Below are positions 8,716 to 17,632 of a DNA stretch of 42,565 nt, piece by piece. The stretch comes from Fuerstiella sp. (GTDB lineage Bacteria; Planctomycetota; Planctomycetia; Planctomycetales; Planctomycetaceae). Positions within the stretch are counted from its first letter, which is position 1. Every line of letters starts with the position of its first letter. The stretch spans positions 1 to 42,565 of the forward strand of contig JAQWLN010000194.1 of NCBI GenBank assembly GCA_029247265.1, given 5' to 3'. A program made the translations under genes and the position numbers. The notes under the pieces are model-generated. The model searched no databases and was not told the DNA's origin. It saw only the letters and a list, made by a program, of their open reading frames with translations.

Positions 8716-9485
8716 GAGTGGCTCCCATTGGGCCGACCACCGTTCATCGCAGGCGGCTGTCGCATCTCATCAAGAAGACTGTTGTAGGCTGTGCGAATGT
8801 GATCACGCATTTCGCTCTGTGCCAGCTCGACATCACCTGCTGCCAGTGCCGAGTAGATCCGCGCGTGCGATTCATTCGTTTCAGCGCGGCGATTGCCAGA
8901 CCAGCGAATTCGATCCAGGTGCGGCCTGACTTCGACCAGAAGAATCCTGAGCAACGACGTCATGACTGAGTTTCCCGCCAGCCGTCCAATCTCCAGATGA
9001 AACTCGACGTCCAGTTTGGCGTACTCAGGCGATTCCATTTCCAATGGAATGGCGGCCATGTCGGTGAGAATCTGTCTGAGCCGAAACAGTTCCGACAACT
9101 CTCGCCGCTGAGCTGCCCGCGCGACCATCGTCAACTCCAGCGCTTCACGGGTTTCCAGAGTATGAAATAAGTTCTGCTCCGGCTGCCCGACCACTTCATC
9201 AAATGAGTGACTGAAAGTTGCGGTTACGGACTCAGGCTCCGAAGTATCGTCGTCGGATTGCACGATCGCTCCGACACGAGGCAGCACTTTCACCAGCCCC
9301 TTGGCCTGTGCCGTTAACAGCGCATCCCGAACAGTTCCCGCCTTCACGCCAAACTGAACAGCCAGCTCACGGATCGGAGGCAATCGGTCCCCGGGTGCCA
9401 GATCGTTGTTTGCAATCAAGTCACGAAGCTGGCCAATAACATCGGTTGTGTCAGGGCCTGCCACTGTTGGGTTTGCAGCACTCAT
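8712..9485 (-). CDS. GntR family regulator, FadR/FCD subgroup
   Basis: A 257-residue transcription factor from ATG 9485. Residues about 15-80 form the GntR winged helix (LRDLIANNDLAPGDRLPPIRELAVQFGVKAGTVRDALLTAQAKGLVKVLPRVGAIV). Residues 100-245 form the all-helical FCD ligand domain (LFHTLETREALELTMVARAAQRR, LDVEFHLEIGRLAGNSVM, SHARIYSALAAGDVELAQSEMRDHI); its Asp and His residues usually bind a metal that coordinates a small organic acid. The stop overlaps the GTG of PSCyt-A by the GTGA arrangement, so the two are translationally coupled and the regulator probably controls this module. The ligand cannot be read from sequence; FCD regulators commonly sense carboxylic acids or sugar acids. An interrupted dyad upstream (9498-9550) is a candidate operator. 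Confidence 0.93.
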   Translation of the reverse strand: MSAANPTVAGPDTTDVIGQLRDLIANNDLAPGDRLPPIRELAVQFGVKAGTVRDALLTAQAKGLVKVLPRVGAIVQSDDDTSEPESVTATFSHSFDEVVGQPEQNLFHTLETREALELTMVARAAQRRELSELFRLRQILTDMAAIPLEMESPEYAKLDVEFHLEIGRLAGNSVMTSLLRILLVEVRPHLDRIRWSGNRRAETNESHARIYSALAAGDVELAQSEMRDHIRTAYNSLLDEMRQPPAMNGGRPNGSHS

Positions 9486-9497
9486 TCCGTCTCTCGC

Positions 9498-9550
9498 CTT
9501 TATTGATAATCACGAAACCCTTTTTAAGGAGATCTGATCATCAATAAGGG
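9498..9550. promoter_or_regulatory. Interrupted dyad upstream of GntR gene, candidate operator
   Basis: Two inverted arms, CCTTTATTGAT at 9498-9507 and ATCAATAAGGG near 9540-9550, flank about 30 bases just upstream of the regulator start. AT-rich inverted sites this close to a GntR-family gene often serve autoregulation. The spacing is wider than a single GntR dimer site, so two half-sites or DNA looping would be required. The assignment rests on position and symmetry only. Confidence 0.35.
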
Positions 9551-9676
9551 CGAATGCGAAAACAAGCGACGTTGACGTAATTCATTGTGAATTACGGCGT
9601 CGCGGAACAGCGCACCCTGTATTGGAGCGAAGTTTCTGTCCGCAGAGGCCCATGTGATCATCACCGGCGTACCGTT

Positions 9677-9708
9677 GATATTCACGGCAAGAGATCACGG
9701 TGAATATC
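9677..9708. promoter_or_regulatory. Perfect 9-bp inverted repeat, regulatory or hairpin
   Basis: GATATTCAC at 9677-9685 is matched by its reverse complement GTGAATATC at 9700-9708, with 14 bases between them. It lies in the 294-base gap between the DUF1501-B stop and the GntR start. No T-tract follows on either strand, so it is not a classical terminator. A protein-binding dyad or an RNA hairpin ending the DUF1501-B transcript are both possible. Confidence 0.4.
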
Positions 9709-9779
9709 GCGAATCCCAACGATCTGGCCTGTATTTGCCGTGGAGCAAATGCCCCGGCACGCAATCCCCTACAAGAGCT

Positions 9780-11282
9780 CTAGGCGAGAACGTCCTGGAC
9801 GACGTGTCCGTGGACATTGGTCAAACGTCGCTCCAAACCGTTGTGGTAGAACGTCAGTCGTTCGTGGTCCAGCCCCATCAGGTGCAGCAGGGTGGCGTTG
9901 AAATCATAAACTGTCGTTTTGTCGACGGCGGCTTTGAATCCGAATTCATCGCTTTCGCCGTAGCTGAACCCGGATTTGACACCGGCACCTGTCAGGAAGC
10001 AGGTGAAAGCGCTTGGATTGTGGTCACGACCTGTCCCGTTTGCCTGCAGGAACGGCATCCGCCCAAACTCGGTCGCCCAGACAACGAGTGTGTGCTCCAG
10101 CAGACCGCGCTGTTTCATATCAGCGATTAATGCCGCCGTTGGCTGATCCATAATTTCGGCCTGCATGGCGTGCGTTTTCAAAATGTTCGAGTGCGAATCC
10201 CAGTTGGTGACTCCATTGCCGCCGGACGGATCGCTGCCGTTGAACAGATGAACGACTCGTACACCTTTTTCGATCAAACGCCGAGCCAGCAGACAGTTTT
10301 GCGCGTACTGTCCGCGAAGTTCGCTGCCGCCTTCGACGCCATACGCCTTCAGCGTTGATTCTGTTTCACCGGACAGATCTGTGACCTCCGGAACTGATGT
10401 CTGCATCCGGCCAGCCAGTTCATAGCTGGCGATGCGACCGGCGAGATTGGCATCGTCGGGGTATCTGTTGAGATGTTTTGCGTTCAGCCTTGCCAGCAGA
10501 TCGACAGTTCTGCGATCCGCCTGCGCAGACAATGACTGTGGCCGCTGCAGGTTGTTCGGTGGGTTCTTCGCATTGAAATCCGTTCCCTGAAAAGCGGCGG
10601 GAAGAAATCCGTTGCCGAAATTGTTCTTGCCGCTTCTGGCAAGTCCTCGAGGGTCATTGATCGCGACGAATGCCGGCAGCTCTTCGTTCTCCGTGCCGAG
10701 AGCATACGTCGCCCACGCACCGAAGGACGGGAAGCCTTCCATCGTAAAGCCCGTGTTCATGAAGTTCTCACCCTGCGGATGTGCACTCGTGTCTGTGGTC
10801 ATCGCATGCAGAAAGCAGAAGTCGTCGACCTGTTGTGCCAGATGTGGCAGCAGTTCAGAAACCATCTTGCCGGTCTGGCCGCGCGGTTTGAAGTCCCAGA
10901 ATGGCTTTGCGATGTTTCCTGTTGGTCCCTCAAAGGTGACGTCAGGAATGCCGGGCGGTTTCTGTCCGTGCAGCTTTGTCAACGCCGGTTTGTAATCGAA
11001 AGTGTCTACCTGGCTGACGGCACCGGGCAGGTAGATCACCAGGACCTGTTTTGCGGGCACATCGAAATGAGACCCGCGACGGGCATAGGGATTGTTGGGA
11101 TCGATATCAGGGCGCACGGGTGCTTTGTCACTGACCGTTCGGGCCTCGTCCGCCAGCAGACCATCGGCGTTCAACAGACTGGCAAGAGCAAGTCCGGTCG
11201 TTGACAGCCCCGCGGTTCCGAGAAAGTGACGTCGGTCGAGAAGACGACGACCGTGTATCGATAGTTGTTCGGGAATTGTCAT
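9780..11282 (-). CDS. DUF1501 family Tat-exported protein (DUF1501-B)
   Basis: This 500-residue protein starts at ATG 11282; upstream extension would run into the preceding gene. It has a twin-arginine signal (LLDRRHFLGTAGLSTTGLALASLL). Core DUF1501 motifs are VLVIYLPGAVSQVDTFDYKP, the central NWDSHSN, LLEHTLVVWATEFGRMP, and the end FNATLLHLMGLDHERLTFYHNG. It lies only 8 bases after PSCyt-B and is surely co-transcribed with it. The family has a sulfatase/phosphatase-like fold but no settled activity. The stop is TAG in family-typical position (VVQDVLA, stop), which shows that TAG functions as a normal terminator in this genome. It diverges clearly from DUF1501-A in signal region and central loops, so the two modules are old paralogues or independent acquisitions. 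Confidence 0.93.
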   Translation of the reverse strand: MTIPEQLSIHGRRLLDRRHFLGTAGLSTTGLALASLLNADGLLADEARTVSDKAPVRPDIDPNNPYARRGSHFDVPAKQVLVIYLPGAVSQVDTFDYKPALTKLHGQKPPGIPDVTFEGPTGNIAKPFWDFKPRGQTGKMVSELLPHLAQQVDDFCFLHAMTTDTSAHPQGENFMNTGFTMEGFPSFGAWATYALGTENEELPAFVAINDPRGLARSGKNNFGNGFLPAAFQGTDFNAKNPPNNLQRPQSLSAQADRRTVDLLARLNAKHLNRYPDDANLAGRIASYELAGRMQTSVPEVTDLSGETESTLKAYGVEGGSELRGQYAQNCLLARRLIEKGVRVVHLFNGSDPSGGNGVTNWDSHSNILKTHAMQAEIMDQPTAALIADMKQRGLLEHTLVVWATEFGRMPFLQANGTGRDHNPSAFTCFLTGAGVKSGFSYGESDEFGFKAAVDKTTVYDFNATLLHLMGLDHERLTFYHNGLERRLTNVHGHVVQDVLA

Positions 11283-11290
11283 GGCTGAGC

Positions 11291-14068
11291 CTATGGCAGG
11301 AACGCAAATTCGTTGGAATTGATGATGGCCCGACAGACAAGAGAAAGATCTTCTTCCTGAGCCAGTGTCAGACAATCGGTGAGTTCGTCTGCGTCGGGTG
11401 AACGCCCGACAAGCAGCTGGAAGCAACGATGAACGGCCGCCTGTTCGTCCCCGGCCGAGTCCTGTGCTGCTCGATCTGCAATTCGTTTCGATTGCTCGAT
11501 CACAAAGGGGCTGTTCATCAGGTTGAGCGCCTGAAGCGGTGTTGTTGAAACGGGTCGTTTGGCTCTTACCTGCCCGCAGTCGGGAAAGTCAAACGCGGTG
11601 AACATCAGGTCGTCCACGCGCCGCATCCGTTCCTGATACAGCATCCTTCGCCATGTTTCAGGGCCGTGATTGTTGACCACCTGCCACTGAGCGTAAGTCT
11701 TTTTTACGTTGTGAATGCGGTAACCGCGACCGCCGAGACTTCTATCGAGCGATCCTGACGCCTGCAGAATTGAATCACGGATCACTTCTGCTTCCACTCT
11801 CTGCGGCGGGAAGCGCCACAGCAGTTGTGACCCAGCATCAGCCACCAAACCGTCCGGATTCGGTGTACTCGCCTGGCGAAACGCGTCCGACATCACCATC
11901 AGGCGGATCATCGCTTTCATGGACCACGGTTGTTTCTTCGACACAGTGGGATCAACAAACTCTGCTGCCAGCCAATCCAGCAGTTTAGGATTCGTTGGAG
12001 GCGCACCGGCTTTGCCAAAGTCGCTGGTTGTGGGGACGATGCCGCTGCCGAAGACGTGATGCCAGATGCGATTCACTATGACTCGCCTGGTCAACGGGCT
12101 GTCGGAACTCGTCACCCATTTCGCGAACTCGGCCCGGCGTTTCGCTCCGGGAGCTTCTGACGTCAGTTGAAGGTCGCCGTTAAGGATGGCCGGCCCGGCG
12201 GGCATGACTTCGTCGCGTGGAGTTTCCGGACTTCCTCGAAGCAACACGCGAGTCACCTGTGGCTGAACAAAGCGACCAACAAAGCTCGGTCGCGGACCTT
12301 CTTCAGCGAGCAGCGAAATCAGACGCTGAATCTCCGCAATTATCGGCTGCCGATCGGAGTGCTTCTCGTTCAGCTTCTTATTGACAAACCAAGTGCCGAC
12401 CCACGGTTTCCATGTTCCGTCTTCGGCCAGAACGTCCATGTCGTATTCATACTTCGGCAGATACGGTTTCCTGTCAAGGTAGTCTGTGTCATAGAAGTAC
12501 TCTCGATTACTGCTCAGCCGCAGGCGGCTGATCTTCTCAGGCTGCTCGAAATCAAATTGAAGGGTGGGGCGTTCTTCGGAATCTTTGTCGGCCCTGGCGC
12601 GCCATGCCATCGTTCCATACTCACCGTCATTGACTCGGTGAATTGGATTTCGGCCGTCTGTTCCCTTCTCAGGAAAGCCGGAAAGCTTTGTGCCCCTCCG
12701 ACGGTCAGCAAGGTTCTCGCCCTGGCCGGCCGGACTAAGAATCTCCAGTTCATCCAGCCCTACGTTCTTCATCTTAAACCGAAAGCGAACAGCTTTGGTC
12801 GTCGCCGTTTGAAAGTGTAGTTCACGGTACGCGCCCCAATCCTCTTCCCAGCCTCCGAATTCTCGAAGCTTTGCCCGCTGTGTGGCGATTTGACGCCACA
12901 GTTCTGCGCCGCGCTGTCGAAGCGGGTGAGATTTGGAGTATTCCGGATGGCGACCGCCGAATTCAACGTCCTGAAAGACTGCTGTCATCGCGTAATAATC
13001 TTTGATCGTAATCGGGTCGAACTTGTGATTGTGACAGCGCGCACAACCGATCGTGACACCCATGACCGAAGCACCGACAGTTTGCATGATCTCGTCCATA
13101 CGATCCGCTCGCGCCTGTCGAATCGCAGTTGGTTCACGTCCCACAGTCGCTGCGGGCACGTGAGGACCGGCGACAAGGAAACCCGTCGCCTCACCAACTC
13201 CCATCGAGTCACCTGCAATCTGTTCCTGAACGAAGCGATCGTACGGTTTGTCTTCGTTGAACGATCGAACCAGGTAGTCGCGATAGACCCACGCGTTTTT
13301 GCGATAGAGATTGGCTTCTGAACCGTTTGTTTCGGCCCAGCGAATCACGTCCAGCCAGTGCTGCGCCCACCGTTCACCAAAGTGTGGTGACGCCAGCAGT
13401 CGGTCGACGAGTGCTTCGTAGGCGGCGTCCTCGTCCTGAGCCCAGGCATTGACGAAAGTTTTCATTTCGCTGGGGGTTGGTGGAAGCCCCGTCAGGACAA
13501 TCGAAACACGTCTGTTGAGTGAACGAGGATCGGCCGGTGCGGAGAAACTCAGCTCACGTTTTGCGAGTGCCCCAAGAAGAAACGCATCCACGAGGTTGGA
13601 CGAATCCGTCACGATATCAGGGACAGCCGGACGCACAACTGGCTGGAATGACCAGTGATCAGTCTTGTCTTCCGCGACGGAATCCATCTGTCCCGGCCAG
13701 GTCGCTCCCTGCTGGATCCAGCGAGTCAGCAGTTCGATTTCACTGTCCGGCATCCTGTCTTCGTCGGGCGGCATTTTGACATCTGCGTCGAGATGCTTGA
13801 TGACGTCGACCAGGTAACTCTTCTTCGGCTTGCCGGGGACGACAGCGGCCAGACCTGAATCGCCACCTCGCAGCATTCGAGGGCGCAAATCCAGCCGCAG
13901 GCCGGATTCCTGTTCGTCCTCGCCATGGCAGAACCAGCAGCGTTCTTTCAGAATCGGCGCGACGTCGCGTTTGAAGTTGACTTCCTGTGCGTGCAGCTGC
14001 TGTGGCAGTTGCAACGCGGCGATACACAGGCCCAGGCAGCACTGTAGTCTGAGCGTTGTTAACGACAT
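11291..14068 (-). CDS. PSCyt1/DUF1549/DUF1553 cytochrome-like protein (PSCyt-B)
   Basis: A 925-residue exported protein from ATG 14068, 11 bases after the sulfatase stop. The signal peptide is LQCCLGLCIAALQLPQQLHA. The cytochrome-like domain carries CWFCH (C44, C47, H48) and VKMPPDEDRMP. DUF1549 shows VSIVLTGLPPTPSEMKTF, FGERWAQHWLDVIRWAETNG and GCARCHNHKFDPI. A discoidin-like segment (VRFRFKMKNVGLDELEILSP, RLRLSSNREYFYDTDYLD) fills the centre, and DUF1553 closes (RRVIVNRIWHHVFGSGIV, TSDFGKAGAPPTNPKLLDWL). The central module differs from the LamG-like one in PSCyt-A, suggesting different ligands. Together with the sulfatase and DUF1501-B it forms a three-gene operon, a common planctomycete layout of unknown biochemical purpose, plausibly sulfated-polysaccharide use. 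Confidence 0.93.
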   Translation of the reverse strand: MSLTTLRLQCCLGLCIAALQLPQQLHAQEVNFKRDVAPILKERCWFCHGEDEQESGLRLDLRPRMLRGGDSGLAAVVPGKPKKSYLVDVIKHLDADVKMPPDEDRMPDSEIELLTRWIQQGATWPGQMDSVAEDKTDHWSFQPVVRPAVPDIVTDSSNLVDAFLLGALAKRELSFSAPADPRSLNRRVSIVLTGLPPTPSEMKTFVNAWAQDEDAAYEALVDRLLASPHFGERWAQHWLDVIRWAETNGSEANLYRKNAWVYRDYLVRSFNEDKPYDRFVQEQIAGDSMGVGEATGFLVAGPHVPAATVGREPTAIRQARADRMDEIMQTVGASVMGVTIGCARCHNHKFDPITIKDYYAMTAVFQDVEFGGRHPEYSKSHPLRQRGAELWRQIATQRAKLREFGGWEEDWGAYRELHFQTATTKAVRFRFKMKNVGLDELEILSPAGQGENLADRRRGTKLSGFPEKGTDGRNPIHRVNDGEYGTMAWRARADKDSEERPTLQFDFEQPEKISRLRLSSNREYFYDTDYLDRKPYLPKYEYDMDVLAEDGTWKPWVGTWFVNKKLNEKHSDRQPIIAEIQRLISLLAEEGPRPSFVGRFVQPQVTRVLLRGSPETPRDEVMPAGPAILNGDLQLTSEAPGAKRRAEFAKWVTSSDSPLTRRVIVNRIWHHVFGSGIVPTTSDFGKAGAPPTNPKLLDWLAAEFVDPTVSKKQPWSMKAMIRLMVMSDAFRQASTPNPDGLVADAGSQLLWRFPPQRVEAEVIRDSILQASGSLDRSLGGRGYRIHNVKKTYAQWQVVNNHGPETWRRMLYQERMRRVDDLMFTAFDFPDCGQVRAKRPVSTTPLQALNLMNSPFVIEQSKRIADRAAQDSAGDEQAAVHRCFQLLVGRSPDADELTDCLTLAQEEDLSLVCRAIINSNEFAFLP

Positions 14069-14079
14069 TCTTAAGCCTT

Positions 14080-15702
14080 TTACAGTGCAGCCTGCCAGCC
14101 AGCGTTCATCTGTGCAATCAACTGTTTCACGACCTGCGGATACGCGGCCGCAACGTTCTTTGTTTCGTGTGGATCTGTCTTGTGGTCGAACAACTCGATA
14201 AAGACCGGTTCTGCCTGCGGATTGCGATGGTCGCGCCAGACGACCAGGCGGTATCGGTCGGTTCGCATGGTGTAGCCCATCAAGTGTCGCTCGAAAAGCT
14301 CTCGGTCCCATTTGTCCCGCTGCTGATCAATGATTCTCTGTTCCACCCGTTCAATCAACGGACCAAAAAAAGTTTGCCGCATTCCCGGAGACAGTGGATT
14401 CGCAGCCCACTCGCGCAAGGCGGGATTGGGGTACTGGCTGAAGGCAGCCTTCTTCCACGATCGCTGGGGATTGTCCAGCAGCGGAACAAAGCTGTGCCCT
14501 TCCAGATGGGCGGGTTTTGGAAGACCGGTTAGTTCGCACAAGGTCGGATACATGTCGACCAGTTCAACCAGTGCGTTCGTTTTCGCCCCACGAGTCTTCA
14601 TGTCGGGCGTCCATATTATCATCGGGACGCGCGTCGCGATTTCATAATCTGTGGCCTTACCCCACACACCCATGTCGCCGAGGTGCCAGCCATGATCGCC
14701 CCAGACGATGACGATGGTGTTCTCGCGTATTCCCGCTTCTTCCAACGCGTCAAGCATCATTCCAATCTGAGCATCAACATAACTGACACACGCATAGTAA
14801 CCATGCAGCAACGTGCGTGCGAGTTCGTCGCCCATAGGACCGGATTTTGGGATGCCGTGACGTGTACGCAATTCAAAGGAGGCATGCATTCCCATCGCTG
14901 CACCATCCTTCGGCGCTGCTGTTTGAGTGGCCAGCTCGATTTCATCACGATCATACATGTCCCAGTACTTCTTTGGGGCAATGAAATCAAGATGCGGTTT
15001 GGTGAACCCGAGTGCCAGGAAGAGGGGAACGTCTGCTTTTCTGGCCAGGTGGTCTTTCAAAGTTGCGATCGCCAGTTGTGTATTGAAACCATCTCTGTAC
15101 GCGTGGTCCGGCACATCTGCAGATTCGTAGGCCGGGCCGTGAACCAGTCCCCCGGAATTCTCCGCACCATATTTGGCCAGCATGAGTTCTTTGTTTTTCG
15201 CCCAGGTCTTCTGATTCTCCGGCAATGCATAACCGCCCTGATACTTGCCGGCTTTGACGGGACATTTGCCCCAGGCTGGCTTGCGACTCCACGAATGATC
15301 CTCATCTGTCATCCTGGCATGATAAATCTTGCCACAGAAAACGGTTTCGTATCCGTGCTGAATGAAATGTTGCGGCAGTGTGACGATCTCCGGATTCAAT
15401 TCACGAAAGTATGCCGTGTTTTCGATCACACGAATCGTATCCGGTCGAGCTCCCGTCATCAGGCTGGCTCGCGACGGGCTGCAAATCGCCTGTTGGCAAT
15501 AAGCGCGATTGAACATGAGTCCGTTCGCCGCCAGCTTGTCGAGGTTCGGGCTCTTGGCAATCGGCGAACCATAGCAGCCAAGTTCCGGCCGCAGATCGTC
15601 AATGGCGACAAACAGGACGTTTGGCCTGTCGGCCGCCACCGCGCTGCGGATCATCAGCAACAGTGTCGAAACAATCACTAAAAGGAAACGTGCTCTTGTC
15701 AT
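14080..15702 (-). CDS. Secreted type I sulfatase, iduronate-2-sulfatase-like
   Basis: A 540-residue formylglycine-dependent sulfatase from ATG 15702 with a signal peptide (RFLLVIVSTLLLMIRSAVAA). Metal ligands are visible in NVLFVAIDDLRPELGCYG (D35, D36). The modification motif CSPSR starts at C74, which would become formylglycine, so a sulfatase-modifying enzyme elsewhere in the genome is implied. GFTKPHLDF and VIVWGDHGWHLGDMGVWGKATDYEIATRVPMII match the iduronate-2-sulfatase-like group, often active on uronate or related sulfated sugars. It leads an operon with PSCyt-B (11-base gap) and DUF1501-B. The exact substrate is unknown. All core catalytic residues seen are intact, so it should be active after export and maturation. 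Confidence 0.95.
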   Translation of the reverse strand: MTRARFLLVIVSTLLLMIRSAVAADRPNVLFVAIDDLRPELGCYGSPIAKSPNLDKLAANGLMFNRAYCQQAICSPSRASLMTGARPDTIRVIENTAYFRELNPEIVTLPQHFIQHGYETVFCGKIYHARMTDEDHSWSRKPAWGKCPVKAGKYQGGYALPENQKTWAKNKELMLAKYGAENSGGLVHGPAYESADVPDHAYRDGFNTQLAIATLKDHLARKADVPLFLALGFTKPHLDFIAPKKYWDMYDRDEIELATQTAAPKDGAAMGMHASFELRTRHGIPKSGPMGDELARTLLHGYYACVSYVDAQIGMMLDALEEAGIRENTIVIVWGDHGWHLGDMGVWGKATDYEIATRVPMIIWTPDMKTRGAKTNALVELVDMYPTLCELTGLPKPAHLEGHSFVPLLDNPQRSWKKAAFSQYPNPALREWAANPLSPGMRQTFFGPLIERVEQRIIDQQRDKWDRELFERHLMGYTMRTDRYRLVVWRDHRNPQAEPVFIELFDHKTDPHETKNVAAAYPQVVKQLIAQMNAGWQAAL

Positions 15703-16221
15703 AGCCTGTTCTAAGTAAATGGTGCAACGTCGTAGCTGACGTATTGTGTTGTTGTGGCGTCTATAGCGACATTGGCTGACTTGTGGCCGTGGTTGACGTG
15801 TTTCAATAGCAGAACGGCTGCCCCCACGAGCCAGAACTGGCTCCGTTAATTGGTAAATTGCTTCTATCGGTCGTTTCTGAACCCATGGTAACCTCGACGC
15901 GTGAGTTTTGCAGTTTCTCTATTTGGGTCTCCTCTCCCCAGGAATTCAGAAAAATATGTGTTGTCGAAGGGATTGAACCTGATCCGAATTTGTGTGGAGA
16001 GGGTCAATTAAGAGCGCAACTTCAAAACGTTTGAGTGAGGGAATGCCGTTGAAACTGCTGCGGCCAGACTAAGCGACGGTCAGCGGCGATGCCCGGATGT
16101 CATACGAGTGGGGTTTTGAAACGGCTTCTATTCATGCCGGACCCTGGCCCGTATAGTGCCCGTTCGCTGTCGCTCAGCAGTGGCAACGACGTTTTCGTCT
16201 TAAATAGAAAGTCCATTCTCC
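15703..16221. other. Divergent intergenic region, no gene seen
   Basis: This 519-base gap separates the sulfatase operon (minus strand) from the spermidine-synthase-like gene (plus strand), so promoters for both should lie here. I see no convincing coding frame, structured RNA or repeat. A TATAGT hexamer at 16152-16157 could be a -10 element for the plus-strand gene, but no good -35 accompanies it. A small GCCAG/CTGGC hairpin lies near 15830. Confidence 0.5.
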
Positions 16222-16917
16222 GTGAGTCCATCCAATCTGGAAATCCTGGCGTACGAGGACACGCCGCTTGGCCCACTGTGTCTACGTCGACGTGAACTGC
16301 TGTCTGAACCAGGAACGGTCGTTACGGAGGTAACGCTGAACCATGAGTTCCTGATGAGCAGTTACAACACCGATTCGGAACGTGCCATTTCGAATCGATC
16401 GATTGAAATTCATGGCGGCAGTAAGCTGAAGACACTGGTCGGAGGTCTGGGCCTGGGTTATACGGCTCGCGAATTAGTGGCACACGGAAACATCGCATCC
16501 GTAGAAGTTGTCGAATATCTGCCACAGGTCATCGATTGGCTGCGGAGCGATCTGGTTCCGCTGTCAGTGGAACTGAACGCGTGTGAACATCTTAAGATTA
16601 CCGCAGGTGACGTGTATCAGCGACTTCTGGCAGAACCGACGGAGCAATTTGATCTGATTGTGATCGACGTTGATCATTCACCCGGCGATCAGCTGGGCGA
16701 AGACGATCACGCGTTCTATACCGAGGCCGGCCTGCTGAAAGCCAAAGCGCATCTGCGCAAAGGGGGCGTTCTGGCAGTCTGGTCCTACGCGGAAAGCAGT
16801 GACTTTTCCGAAGCCCTGCGGAGCACGTTTGACACAGTCCATGTGGAACCGATTACGACAATCAACACACTGGTTGACCATGAACAGACTGACTGGCTGT
16901 TCTTTGGCGTTAAGTAA
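16222..16917 (+). CDS. Spermidine synthase-like SAM-fold protein
   Basis: A 231-residue protein from GTG 16222; no ATG gives a better N-terminus. It has the Rossmann fold of the spermidine synthase/methyltransferase group: a glycine-rich nucleotide loop (LVGGLGLGYTARELV, residues 72-86), an acidic ribose-binding segment (VEVVEYLPQVIDWL), and FDLIVIDVDHSPGD with D149 and D151. An N-terminal beta part (LEILAYEDTPLGPLCLRRRE) replaces the usual short domain. Length is shorter than true spermidine synthases (about 280), and proteins of this kind in planctomycetes are often annotated as spermidine synthase without evidence for polyamine production. It converges with the SbcC-like operon, only 25 bases between stops, and no terminator hairpin is evident there. 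A small-molecule methyltransferase role is an alternative. Confidence 0.82.
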   Translation: MSPSNLEILAYEDTPLGPLCLRRRELLSEPGTVVTEVTLNHEFLMSSYNTDSERAISNRSIEIHGGSKLKTLVGGLGLGYTARELVAHGNIASVEVVEYLPQVIDWLRSDLVPLSVELNACEHLKITAGDVYQRLLAEPTEQFDLIVIDVDHSPGDQLGEDDHAFYTEAGLLKAKAHLRKGGVLAVWSYAESSDFSEALRSTFDTVHVEPITTINTLVDHEQTDWLFFGVK

Positions 16918-16942
16918 TCGCCGCAATTTTCGGAACCGAACA

Positions 16943-17632
16943 TCAAACCGGGTTACTGTCGGTCACCATCACGTCTGTGTCATTCTGTACTAATTCCAGT
17001 CCAACGCCGTCGCCACGATCCGGAGTCAACTGATAAACGCGGTCGGCGTGACGCAGGAAGTTCGACACGTCGTGATGACTGATCATCAACACCTGAAACC
17101 CAAGTGCTGTGCCCGCTTCGTGGACGATTCTCACAAGCCGGGGCACCAGGTCCGGGTGCAGCCAGCAGTCCTGCTCGTCCAGCACCAGAAACTTTCGATG
17201 CCGACGTTCGTCCAGTGTTGTGATCGCAAACATCCGCAAGCCAACAGACACAACGTTGGCCACGGATCCACCCTGACCGCGCATGATGTCTTCCGGGTTA
17301 CCATCCCGCTCAATTGAGAATTCAACACTGGCGGCGTCACGTTTGAACGAAGCCGTGGCCTTAAAGACGACCGGCTGATCCAGCACTTCCTGTAGCGCCT
17401 TCGTTAACGTCGATTCGATTACCGACAGTTCACGCTGAAAAACGTCGTTGCTCAGTTGCTCCAGCGCGTCAGTTACCGAATCAGCGATTGCAAGATACGA
17501 ATCGATGCTGTTCAATCGGAAATCCAGGTCGTGCTGCTGCGAGACAAGTTCGTCTCGCTTGCCCTGCAGACGTTCGATCCGTCCGCGAACTTCCGTCAGC
17601 AGGTCTGTTGGTGCTTCCCGTTCAGGCATCAT
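16943..17632 (-). CDS. Rad50/SbcC-like ATPase, C-terminal half (signature and Walker B)
   Basis: A 229-residue protein with ATG 17632 preferred; GTG 17635 and ATG 17629 are adjacent alternatives. Residues 5-75 are predicted coiled coil (LLTEVRGRIERLQGKRDELVSQ). The remainder is the distal lobe of an ABC/SMC-type ATPase: a signature-like GQGGS at 119-123, Walker B FLVLDEQD at 148-155, LHPDLVPRLVRIV, and a switch histidine in VLMISHHD. There is no Walker A, so it cannot bind ATP alone. Walker A occurs in the gene at 19005-20528 of the same operon, and I infer that the two subunits together make one Rad50-like head. The start overlaps the end of the coiled-coil gene by 11 bases, implying coupled translation. 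RecF/OLD-like ATPases are an alternative relationship because of the LHP motif. Confidence 0.85.
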   Translation of the reverse strand: MMPEREAPTDLLTEVRGRIERLQGKRDELVSQQHDLDFRLNSIDSYLAIADSVTDALEQLSNDVFQRELSVIESTLTKALQEVLDQPVVFKATASFKRDAASVEFSIERDGNPEDIMRGQGGSVANVVSVGLRMFAITTLDERRHRKFLVLDEQDCWLHPDLVPRLVRIVHEAGTALGFQVLMISHHDVSNFLRHADRVYQLTPDRGDGVGLELVQNDTDVMVTDSNPV

